Below, piece by piece: positions 1-5,992 of a stretch of DNA of 10,240 bases (position 1 is its first letter; every line of letters begins with the position of its first letter). A program made the translations under genes and the position numbers. Origin of the DNA: Candidatus Poseidoniales archaeon. GTDB lineage: Archaea; Thermoplasmatota; Poseidoniia; Poseidoniales; Thalassarchaeaceae. A model generated the notes under the pieces. The model made no database searches. It was not told the origin of the DNA and saw nothing but the letters and a program-made list of their open reading frames with translations. The DNA lies in assembly GCA_022447885.1 (NCBI GenBank), contig JAKUTA010000029.1, positions 1-10,240 on the forward strand, read 5' to 3'.

Positions 1-143
1 TAAAATTGTTTCACGGGGAAGCAAAGGGTTCCGGTAAAACACCCATTGACTCGGAATCGTTGAGTCAATGGGCTTTCAGTGGGTCGAGTCAAACGCTACC
101 GTTCCACTCAAAATGAGTTGAAGGGGTTCCTCAAGGGTGAGGA
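1..143. other. Intergenic region downstream of the KaiC-like gene
   Basis: No credible reading frame is visible here. The region follows the stop codon of the minus-strand KaiC-like gene. It holds one strong hairpin (42-72), a smaller palindrome (106-118, 5-bp arms around AAA) and a short direct repeat GAGTCAA at 62-68 and 86-92. I see no tRNA-like fold. Any gene further left lies outside the window. Confidence 0.6.
42..72 (-). terminator. Perfect 11-bp hairpin, probable transcription terminator
   Basis: CCCATTGACTC (42-52) is the exact reverse complement of GAGTCAATGGG (62-72), with a 9-nt loop. Read on the minus strand it lies about 70 nt after the KaiC-like stop codon and is followed directly by TGTTTTA, which resembles a hairpin plus T-rich intrinsic terminator. 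Archaeal termination depends mainly on U-tracts, so the stem could instead be a 3'-end stabiliser or a protein-binding site. It may also terminate transcripts arriving on the plus strand, although the T-run is weaker on that side. Confidence 0.45.
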
Positions 144-866
144 CTACCCGATGATGAAGCGCTGTGTATCCTCGTCCCAGTCGAGCGGGTGGTAGCCCAT
201 CAGATGCTTGGTGTGCCGCATCTTCACCACCGAAAGTTTGCGATTGACCTCATCTCCACTGCGCTCCATGGTGACGTGGATGACACCGTCCGAGAGGTAG
301 TCCTCGATACCGAACTCTCCGAACTGGTTCTTCATCTCCCCCATCATCTCACAGATGATCATCCCGGTCAGACCCATCCTGCGGATCGCCTCGAAGAAGC
401 GGAACACCTCGTCCCGGGGATTCTCCATCTTGGTGAGCGTGAAGAACGCTCCGAGGCTGTCGAACACCACCACCTCGAAGCCGATGCTGTCGCGGTAGTT
501 GGCGAGTTGCTTGATCAACTGCCCCATCCAATCGACGTTCTGGGTCACCCCCTGGGCGTCGAGTTGCACCCGCAGGTCAGCGAGGTCGATGATGGCGATG
601 TGGCTGCGCACCCGCGCATCGTCCACGTCCATCCCCATGCCCTTCATGTGAGAGGCCAGGCTCTCCTTGCCCTGCTCCATGGTGACGTAGATTCCTGAAG
701 CCCTTCCCTCGAGCACGGCGTGGTAAAGTGAGGCGAAGCCGATGGTCGACTTCATCGTCCCCGAGACGCCGGCGATGAGCACGATGTGACCCTTGGGGAT
801 GCCCCCCTGCATGTTCTCGTCCAGACCGGTGATGTAGGTCGGGATGCGGTCGAGGGACAGGGCCAT
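144..866 (-). CDS. KaiC/RAD55-family RecA-like ATPase
   Basis: Single-domain (240 aa) RecA-fold ATPase of the archaeal KaiC-like group; these are usually soluble ATPases of regulatory or unknown role, and no specific job can be assigned here. In order it shows an N-terminal ITGLDENMQGGIPKG segment (12-26), a Walker A loop GVSGTMKST (33-41), the strand ending YVTME with the putative catalytic Glu64, a Walker B strand VVVFD (Asp136) and the KaiC-type KMRHTKH motif (215-221). The P-loop is unusual: Met38 replaces the normal Gly before Lys39. The usual KaiC Glu-Glu pair is Glu64-Gln65. The frame stays open up to an ATG at 941, but the extra 25 residues are Arg-rich and unlike the family. I chose the ATG at 866 because the fold begins there and a TATA-like box lies suitably upstream. 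There is no second KaiC domain, so this is not the cyanobacterial clock protein. The gene is divergent from maf. Confidence 0.85.
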   Translation of the reverse strand: MALSLDRIPTYITGLDENMQGGIPKGHIVLIAGVSGTMKSTIGFASLYHAVLEGRASGIYVTMEQGKESLASHMKGMGMDVDDARVRSHIAIIDLADLRVQLDAQGVTQNVDWMGQLIKQLANYRDSIGFEVVVFDSLGAFFTLTKMENPRDEVFRFFEAIRRMGLTGMIICEMMGEMKNQFGEFGIEDYLSDGVIHVTMERSGDEVNRKLSVVKMRHTKHLMGYHPLDWDEDTQRFIIG

Positions 867-898
867 CAGTTGGTCACCGGGGCGACGACGGAGAACCG

Positions 899-908
899 CA
901 TCATAAAC
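899..908 (-). promoter_or_regulatory. Possible TATA box for the KaiC-like gene
   Basis: The minus strand reads GTTTATGATG here, centred about 38 nt ahead of the ATG at 866. In archaea transcription starts about 25 nt after the TATA centre, which would put the start near 878 and leave a leader of about 12 nt. That fits the shorter start codon and would exclude the ATG at 941. It is an isolated match with no clear BRE element, so it is tentative. The same segment could also serve the divergent maf gene. Confidence 0.3.
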
Positions 909-928
909 GCGACCCTCCTCCCGTTCTC

Positions 929-1582
929 GTGAACGATTCATCTGAGGGTTCGGTCAGCGTGCGACTCGCATCCGCTTCTGAGCGGCGCCACCTGTGGCTG
1001 GAGAAGCGGCTACGAGAGCGTGAATTGACCCTCACCGCGGCACCCCTGCTCGCTGCTGAAGAGGAACAGGTGACCGGTGTGGAGGTGCGCGAACAGGTCG
1101 GGGCAACCCTCGCCGGCAAGCTCGAAGCGGCGCGTATGGAACTGCGGCTGGCCGAGCACGCCGGTCATGAACTGCCCGACGCCGTGCTGGTCGCCGACAC
1201 TCTGGTCGAGGACCCGGACGACACCCACCAATCCCTCGGGCAGCCGGATGGACGGGAACAGGCGGCGGGGATGCTGCTGCGGCTTTCCGGGCGGCGCCAT
1301 CTCGTCTGGTCAGGGACGACCCTGCTGACGCGCGACGCTGCGGACTGGGTCAGTCAATCGTGGATCGAGTCGGCGACGGTGGAGGTCGACGAGTTGTCCG
1401 CGGAAGTTCTGCTGGAACTACTCGACTCGGAATCATGGAAGGGCAAGGCCGGCGCCTACGACCTCGCTGGCATGATGGCCGCGCACGCTCGTCTTGTCTC
1501 CGGTGACGAGGTGTGCGTGCTCGGCTTCGCGCTGTCCGCGGTGGAGCGGTTGGAGGCGTGGCTCGACAGCGGCGGCGGGTGA
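929..1582 (+). CDS. maf: Maf-like nucleoside triphosphate pyrophosphatase
   Basis: Maf proteins hydrolyse non-canonical or pyrimidine nucleoside triphosphates to monophosphates and pyrophosphate, cleaning the nucleotide pool in the cytoplasm. The 217-aa length fits the family. Visible signatures are LASASERR (13-20), matching the N-terminal SxSxRR loop; a basic KLEAAR segment (64-69) where the family has an ARxKA helix; VADT with the likely catalytic Asp90; the SGRRH turn (120-124); SATVEV (148-153), corresponding to the ETxV strand; and GKAGAYDLAG (172-181), corresponding to the dKAGaYgIQG motif. It is divergent: the usual LGKP is LGQP (103-106), which loses a conserved Lys, and IQG is LAG. 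The start is GTG at 929. A GTG at 959, just before LASAS, is an alternative that would fit better with a TATA box near 904. No clear Shine-Dalgarno site precedes either. It heads a cluster with the ABC exporter 46 nt downstream, though no functional link is evident. Confidence 0.8.
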   Translation: MNDSSEGSVSVRLASASERRHLWLEKRLRERELTLTAAPLLAAEEEQVTGVEVREQVGATLAGKLEAARMELRLAEHAGHELPDAVLVADTLVEDPDDTHQSLGQPDGREQAAGMLLRLSGRRHLVWSGTTLLTRDAADWVSQSWIESATVEVDELSAEVLLELLDSESWKGKAGAYDLAGMMAAHARLVSGDEVCVLGFALSAVERLEAWLDSGGG

Positions 1583-1615
1583 AAATTGACGTACTCAGCG
1601 GGCGCGGGCGAGACA

Positions 1616-1621
1616 GGTGAG
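1616..1621 (+). promoter_or_regulatory. Shine-Dalgarno site GGTGAG ahead of the ABC ATPase
   Basis: GGTGAG ends 7 nt before the ATG at 1629, a good match to the 3' end of 16S rRNA at normal spacing. It is the clearest ribosome-binding site in the window. It favours the ATG at 1629 over the in-frame GTG at 1617, because that GTG lies inside the site itself. Confidence 0.5.
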
Positions 1622-1628
1622 TGGGGCG

Positions 1629-2381
1629 ATGGGCGAGACGGAAGCGGCGATATCCGTGCGCGGGCTCGTACGCGGCTACGGTTCGCTGCGAGTTCTCGAT
1701 GGTCTGGAGATGACCGTTGCCACGGGCAGCATCTACGGTCTGCTCGGCCCTTCCGGATGCGGCAAGACGACGCTGCTGAAGGTGGTGCTCGGCCGACTCA
1801 TCCCTGAGGCTGGCGAGGTCAGTGTGCTCGGTGCCCCCCCTGGAGAGAAGGGCTCACCAGTTCCCGGTTCGGCCGTCGGCTACAGCCCGCAGGAGATCGC
1901 CCTCTACGAGGACCTCACGATCGCCGAGAGCATGCGCTTCCACGGCCGCCTGCATGGCATGCCCATCGAGCGTATCAGGGAACGTCAGGCGTGGCTCATC
2001 GATTTCCTCGACCTGCCCGAATCCTCGCGCCAGGTCGGCAAGTTGTCGGGTGGCCAGAGGCGGCGGGTCAGTCTCGCGGTGGCGCTGCTGCACGAGCCGG
2101 AACTGCTGCTGCTCGATGAGCCTACGGTGGGGGTCGACCCGGAGTTGCGCGCCCGCCTGTGGGAGCATCTGCGCACCATCGCCGAGGGGGGAGTGTCGGT
2201 GGTCGTGACCACCCACTACATCGACGAGGCGGGAAAGGCGGACCGCGTCGGAATGATGCGCAACGGAGTCCTGCTCGCCGAGGATTCACCGAGTGCCGTG
2301 ATGGCCGCACAACAGGCCGACTCGCTCGAGGAGGCCTTCCTGTCACTGTGCAGCCGTGACACCTTGGTGGTGACCCAGTGA
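1629..2381 (+). CDS. ABC-2 type exporter, ATP-binding subunit
   Basis: Cytoplasmic ATPase of a DrrA/CcmA-type ABC exporter; it powers the permease encoded next to it. From the ATG at 1629 the protein is 250 aa, the normal size. All nucleotide-binding motifs are intact: Walker A GPSGCGKT (40-47), the Q-loop in YSPQE (Gln88), signature LSGGQRRR (139-146), Walker B LLLLDEP with Asp163-Glu164, the D-loop GVDP and the H-loop His in TTHYIDEA (His196). The C-terminal tail is short and has no fused domain. A GTG at 1617 would add four residues, but the Shine-Dalgarno site favours 1629. The stop codon overlaps the permease start by 4 bp (GTGA), so the two are translationally coupled. The substrate cannot be told from sequence; drugs, lipids and glycans are all exported by this class. 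Confidence 0.93.
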   Translation: MGETEAAISVRGLVRGYGSLRVLDGLEMTVATGSIYGLLGPSGCGKTTLLKVVLGRLIPEAGEVSVLGAPPGEKGSPVPGSAVGYSPQEIALYEDLTIAESMRFHGRLHGMPIERIRERQAWLIDFLDLPESSRQVGKLSGGQRRRVSLAVALLHEPELLLLDEPTVGVDPELRARLWEHLRTIAEGGVSVVVTTHYIDEAGKADRVGMMRNGVLLAEDSPSAVMAAQQADSLEEAFLSLCSRDTLVVTQ

Positions 2382-3457
2382 GCCTCATCAATTTCACCCG
2401 CGTCGGCGCCATCGCCGGCCGCAAGTTCGCCAGCTTGCGGCGCGACAAGCGCATGGTCGGCTTCATCATCATCATGCCCGCCATCCAGATCCTGCTGTTC
2501 GGTATCGCGCTCGGTGGCACTCCGACCGGGCTCGATGTGGCGGTCATCGACGAGGGTCCCGCCCAACTCAGCACGTCGGTCCTCGCTGAACTCAACCAGT
2601 CCGAGCCGTTGGTGCTGCACTACGATGAGGCGAGTGTGGAATCAGCGCGCTCCGGGGTTCAGGAGGGTCAGTACTGGGCGGTGATCCACATCAGGCAGGA
2701 CGGGACCATCGAATTGCATCTGGACAACTCGAACCAGCAGATCTCACAGACGATCATCATCGAGGTGCGTGATGCGCTCACCGCGGTGGCGGAGGAGTCA
2801 GGAGCGCAGCTTCCTGTGGAGATCGCCGAGCCGATCTACGGTGATGCGGCGCCTGCGTTCATCGATTTCCTGGCACCGGGAATCATGACGATGGTCTGCT
2901 TCATGTTCAGTCTCATCCTGACCACGATGGCGTTCGTGGGGGAGCGCTACGACGGGACGCTCGACCGCGTGTTCGCCGCCGGAACCAGTCCCATGGAGGT
3001 TCTGCTCGGTCACTTGGCCGCCTTCTCCACCATCCTCGTCGGCCAGGTCACCGTGGTCATTCTCATCGCCGTGTACGGCTTCGACATCCCGGTCAACGGC
3101 TCACCCCTGCTGCTGTTCGCCGTGGGCATCTTCCTCGGTCTCGCCGCCATGTGCATGGGCCTGTTAGTCTCCAGCAAAGCGAAATCTGAATTCCAGGCGA
3201 TGCAGCTCAACATGCCGATCATGTTCCCGGTGATGCTGCTCTCGGGCATCCTCTGGCCCGTCGAGGCGCTGCCCACCTTCATCCAGCCACTCTCGTGGGC
3301 GCTGCCGTCCACTTGGACCGCCGAGGCGTTCCGCTCGATCATGGTGCGCGGCTGGGGAATGAGTCACTCCGAGGTGTGGATCGCGTTCGTGTTCAACCTC
3401 GCCTTCGCCGCCTTCGCGCTGCTGCTCGCTGCCCGTTCCCTCAAGGCCCGAGAGTGA
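2378..3457 (+). CDS. ABC-2 type transporter permease
   Basis: Membrane subunit of the exporter (359 aa, GTG start overlapping the ATPase stop). The topology is that of the ABC-2 membrane family. Helix 1 lies at about 27-47, followed by a large extracytoplasmic domain (about 50-160) rich in acidic and Gln/Asn residues. Five more helices lie at about 166-187, 210-234, 243-265, 276-296 and 333-354. The cytoplasmic loop after helix 2 carries GERYDGTLDR (188-197), equivalent to the conserved E-R-x-x-G-T-L-E/D-R coupling motif of the family, and SGILWPVEALP (289-299) is the usual re-entrant segment before the last helix. With one ATPase gene and one permease gene, a homodimeric exporter of each is expected. 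Its stop codon lies one base from the stop of the convergent gene, so no room is left for a separate terminator. Confidence 0.92.
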   Translation: MSLINFTRVGAIAGRKFASLRRDKRMVGFIIIMPAIQILLFGIALGGTPTGLDVAVIDEGPAQLSTSVLAELNQSEPLVLHYDEASVESARSGVQEGQYWAVIHIRQDGTIELHLDNSNQQISQTIIIEVRDALTAVAEESGAQLPVEIAEPIYGDAAPAFIDFLAPGIMTMVCFMFSLILTTMAFVGERYDGTLDRVFAAGTSPMEVLLGHLAAFSTILVGQVTVVILIAVYGFDIPVNGSPLLLFAVGIFLGLAAMCMGLLVSSKAKSEFQAMQLNMPIMFPVMLLSGILWPVEALPTFIQPLSWALPSTWTAEAFRSIMVRGWGMSHSEVWIAFVFNLAFAAFALLLAARSLKARE

Positions 3458-3458
3458 A

Positions 3459-4823
3459 TCATTCTGATTCAGAGACGCCGATGCCGTACGGGTCCTCTTC
3501 ATCGACCTCGAGGTCCCTGTCACCGTAGAACATCGGGATGCGTTGCCAATCGGTGTACCCGAATACCGCGTCCTTGACCATCCACAACAGGTAATCGAGG
3601 AACCCGAATGCGAGGAAGACCACGGTCAAGCGCTTCACCAGTTCGATTCGAGGCAACTCACCTCCTCCAGAGGCGGAATCGACGAACAGGTAGACGATTC
3701 CAGCCATGGCGATGAACATCGAGACGATGTTGGGCCACGGGGTCTTGCGCTCCTTGACCGACTTGTGTCTGTGGTCATCATGCAACCAGTCTCCAGCCGC
3801 CCAGATCGCCTGGGTGGCCACTCCTAGCATGAGCAGGAAGCGGGAATAGAACATTCCAGTGTCGTTCTCCATGAACGCCCCCTCGTAGATCCCCACGACG
3901 ATCGTGACCAACAGCAAGGAGTGAGCCGACAGCATCTGGGTGCTGTGCGGTTCCCCGTCCCTCACCTTCTTCCAGAGACGGTCCGGTCGAGCGATGAGGA
4001 ATATCCAGACGAGCGGTAACGAGAACGATGCGTTCACCCTGTCCTCGGAGATCTGTCCGGTCTCGTTGGCGAACACGAGTGCGATGTGCAGGATGCAGAG
4101 AGCGATGAACACCTTGAACGCCAGATGGGTTCGCTCTGGATCCATCAGTTCCCAGTTGCAGCGCCCGTGGAAGTGGCCGAAGATGACTGCGAAGGCCATC
4201 ATGCCCCAGAATGAGTCGATCAACACCGTCCAGTAGAGTTCGAAGAAGACGTCGGAATCAGCGAACAACCAGGCGAGAATGGTCATCATGCCGATGACCG
4301 GCAGCCCGAATCCCGGTCCGTAGGACCACGGTCCTATCTTGTCCAGGCTGCTCGATCGTGTGCGGAAGAATCGGAACGTCAGCGGCCCGGCCATGATCAG
4401 TGAGGTTCCCAGCAGGGTCACTCCCATCAGTCCCAACTGTCTGAACAGTTCTGCATCACCGGAGACGATGCCGATGAACATCAGGGCCTGTCCAGCGATG
4501 TTCAGGGCGGCCACCATGCTGATCAGGGACTGGTCGAACGGGGCCGTCTTGAAATTCAGTGGAGTGATGTCGAAGCCGATGCCCTGGACGATGGCCATCA
4601 TCCACCCGACTCCGGCCATGATTCCGATGGCGAGCATGGGCAGGTTCGAACTCGACAGGGCTGAACCACCAGGGGAGATGTCGCTGACCAGACTGGAATC
4701 GACGAACAGCAGCCAGTAGAGGCTGACCGCGAACAGTATCTGCGTGACCGCCGCAGCGAGGAACAGGTCGACGTAGGAGCCAGCCGCCCACGTGTATGAA
4801 GGTCCTGTCTCACGCTGCTCCAT
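3459..4823 (-). CDS. Uncharacterised membrane protein with about 12 helices
   Basis: I do not recognise this 454-aa protein. Hydrophobic segments fit about 12 membrane helices, at roughly 18-41, 62-84, 100-121, 128-150, 172-189, 194-217, 234-252, 266-279, 298-316, 326-344, 364-382 and 396-417. The acidic tail (about 433-454, rich in Asp/Glu) is probably cytoplasmic. A notable feature is GHFHGRCNWE (216-225), a His-x-His at the end of helix 6, with His233 and His246 close by; such pairs can bind haem or metal, but there is no recognisable family motif to confirm it. It does not look like an MFS, APC or MATE transporter. Start is ATG 4823 with no clear Shine-Dalgarno site; a TATA-like box lies about 27 nt upstream, which would suit a leaderless transcript. 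It is the last gene of the minus-strand series. A lineage-specific transporter or redox/haem-associated protein are both open possibilities. Confidence 0.75.
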   Translation of the reverse strand: MEQRETGPSYTWAAGSYVDLFLAAAVTQILFAVSLYWLLFVDSSLVSDISPGGSALSSSNLPMLAIGIMAGVGWMMAIVQGIGFDITPLNFKTAPFDQSLISMVAALNIAGQALMFIGIVSGDAELFRQLGLMGVTLLGTSLIMAGPLTFRFFRTRSSSLDKIGPWSYGPGFGLPVIGMMTILAWLFADSDVFFELYWTVLIDSFWGMMAFAVIFGHFHGRCNWELMDPERTHLAFKVFIALCILHIALVFANETGQISEDRVNASFSLPLVWIFLIARPDRLWKKVRDGEPHSTQMLSAHSLLLVTIVVGIYEGAFMENDTGMFYSRFLLMLGVATQAIWAAGDWLHDDHRHKSVKERKTPWPNIVSMFIAMAGIVYLFVDSASGGGELPRIELVKRLTVVFLAFGFLDYLLWMVKDAVFGYTDWQRIPMFYGDRDLEVDEEDPYGIGVSESE

Positions 4824-4845
4824 GAACCCGCCCGGATGCCCTTCG

Positions 4846-4853
4846 GATTTAAC
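4846..4853 (-). promoter_or_regulatory. Possible TATA box for the 12-helix protein gene
   Basis: The minus strand reads GTTAAATC across this site, centred about 27 nt before the ATG at 4823. It lies beside an AT-rich patch (about 4870-4920) in otherwise GC-rich DNA. This spacing predicts transcription starting at or within a few bases of the ATG, i.e. a leaderless message. It is a weak single-copy match. Confidence 0.3.
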
Positions 4854-4871
4854 GAGGTGTGCGAATCACGA

Positions 4872-4921
4872 TCAAAATGAGTGTTGAAACAGTAATTATG
4901 CAGTTTTCTGTGATTTTCTGT
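4872..4921 (-). terminator. AT-rich 3' flank of the epimerase gene, possible terminator
   Basis: The 97-nt gap between the epimerase stop and the next start is the most AT-rich patch in the window. On the minus strand, just after the stop, ACAGAAAA occurs twice 10 nt apart (4914-4921 and 4904-4911). About 40 nt after the stop comes ACTCATTTTGA (4882-4872). The same 11-mer lies in the 3' flank of the KaiC-like gene (118-108). A T-tract soon after a stop codon suits archaeal termination, but two occurrences are thin evidence. Confidence 0.3.
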
Positions 4922-5901
4922 CATACCCCTTCCTGAAGCCATCCCCAGGTCCGCTCGAGCCCCGATCTGAGGTCGACCGTCGGCTTCCACCCCAAGGCCG
5001 ATTCCGCGGCTGACACATCCGCTGTCCGTCGCACACTGTCCCCTGGATGACCTTTGACTGACACGATCTCAGAGGAGGAGCCGCTCACCTCGAGTACGAG
5101 TTCGGCGAGTTCACGGATCGTGACCTCTTCGGCCGAACTGATGTTGAAACTCGCCCCGGAGAGCCTGCTTTCGTCCAATCCCTCGTCGAGTTCGCTGGCG
5201 GCGACCAACGCCTCGACTACGTCCCCGACGTAGGTGAACGAGCGGCTCTGCGAGCCATCACCGTGCAGCGTGATCGGGCGCTCCTTCAGGCACTGGGTGA
5301 GGAAGATGGAGACCACCTGACCGTAGTCATCACCGGGGAGGCGGGGACCATAGGCGTTGAACGGTCGCACGATGCGCGCATCCAGACCTTGGTCACGGAT
5401 TCCGTGTTGGACGAGGACCTCACCGAGGTACTTGCTCGCTCCGTAGGAGTGGCGCTGGTGCTGCCGTGCGCTGGGGAACACGCTGTCGCTGTCCTCCTGA
5501 AGCGGCATCTGGGGTTGTTCCCCGAACGCTTCGGGACTCGAGGTGAACACGAGGCGCGCCCCTCTGCTGATGGCGAAATCAGTCGCCGCTCTGGTGCCAT
5601 CGATGTTCACGCGGATCACCAGGTCAGGGCGTTCTTGGAACCAGCGAGTCCCATTGATGGCTGCGAGATGGAGGATCACATCCACCCCTCCGAGTTGCTG
5701 TTCCGCCGACTCGAGCACCTTGAGTTCGGTGCAGTCGCCTCGAGCCACGAAGAAATCAGGCATTCCGCGGCAGCCGTCGAGATTCACCCGCTTGCCGCGG
5801 AAGAAGTCGTCGAGCGAGCAGACTCGATGACCGCGGGCGAGCAGCGCTTCACACACATGACTGCCGAGAAAGCCAGCCCCGCCGGTCACCATCACCCGCA
5901 T
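4921..5901 (-). CDS. NAD-dependent nucleotide-sugar epimerase/decarboxylase (extended SDR)
   Basis: Cytoplasmic extended short-chain dehydrogenase acting on a nucleotide sugar, probably supplying sugars for surface glycans or glycoprotein. From the ATG at 5901 it has 326 aa, the usual size. It shows the NAD-binding loop TGGAGFLGSH (6-15), Asp31-Asp32 after the second strand in the position that selects NAD, HLAAINGT (78-85), the TSSPEAFG strand with its catalytic Ser, the YGASK pair Tyr153/Lys157, RPFNAYGPR (179-187) and a substrate-lid motif HGDGSQSRSFTYVGDVVEAL (213-232). The lid and the C-terminal RRTADVSAAESALGWKP (291-307) most resemble UDP-xylose synthase/UDP-glucuronate decarboxylase and WbpP-like epimerases. 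The exact substrate is not decided. A GTG at 5913 preceded by GGTGG would add four residues; I preferred ATG because MRVMVTGGAGF is the standard beginning. No glycosyltransferase neighbours it. Confidence 0.9.
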   Translation of the reverse strand: MRVMVTGGAGFLGSHVCEALLARGHRVCSLDDFFRGKRVNLDGCRGMPDFFVARGDCTELKVLESAEQQLGGVDVILHLAAINGTRWFQERPDLVIRVNIDGTRAATDFAISRGARLVFTSSPEAFGEQPQMPLQEDSDSVFPSARQHQRHSYGASKYLGEVLVQHGIRDQGLDARIVRPFNAYGPRLPGDDYGQVVSIFLTQCLKERPITLHGDGSQSRSFTYVGDVVEALVAASELDEGLDESRLSGASFNISSAEEVTIRELAELVLEVSGSSSEIVSVKGHPGDSVRRTADVSAAESALGWKPTVDLRSGLERTWGWLQEGV

Positions 5902-5945
5902 GCGCGAGCGCACGCGGCCACCGTGTAAGGGGTTTCATCCGCCGG

Positions 5946-5991
5946 CTCCACTGCGCAGATCGGTGTTTCTCCACTACCTCGTGTGCAGATC
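5946..5991. repeat. Short paired direct repeats between aconitase-X and epimerase genes
   Basis: CTCCACT occurs at 5946-5952 and 5969-5975, and GCAGATC at 5955-5961 and 5985-5991. Together they form two imperfect copies of a CTCCACT...GCAGATC unit in the 79-91-nt gap upstream of the epimerase. They could be a regulator-binding site or chance; the unit spacing differs between copies. Confidence 0.25.
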
Positions 5992-5992
5992 C

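Noticed and set aside
1..143. Possible tRNA or structured RNA gene around the 42-72 hairpin
   Set aside because: Only a single hairpin is present; there is no cloverleaf, no CCA-proximal acceptor stem and no T-loop GTTC pattern in the right place.
189..698. Plus-strand frame of 169 codons antisense to the KaiC-like gene
   Set aside because: His/Glu/Val-rich translation typical of reverse reading of the ATPase; Walker motifs lie on the other strand.
867..941. 25-residue N-terminal extension of the KaiC-like protein
   Set aside because: Arg/Glu-rich sequence unlike the family, contains the likely promoter and would overlap the maf start.
4598..4990. Minus-strand frame of 130 codons bridging the epimerase end and the 12-helix gene start
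   Set aside because: It overlaps both real genes out of frame and its middle part reads through the AT-rich intergenic region; it has no hydrophobic or domain pattern.
5263..5928. Plus-strand frame of 221 codons antisense to the epimerase
   Set aside because: It mirrors the epimerase codons in a GC-rich gene, is rich in His/Glu/Arg from antisense reading and has no recognisable domain, whereas the minus-strand protein has full SDR motifs.
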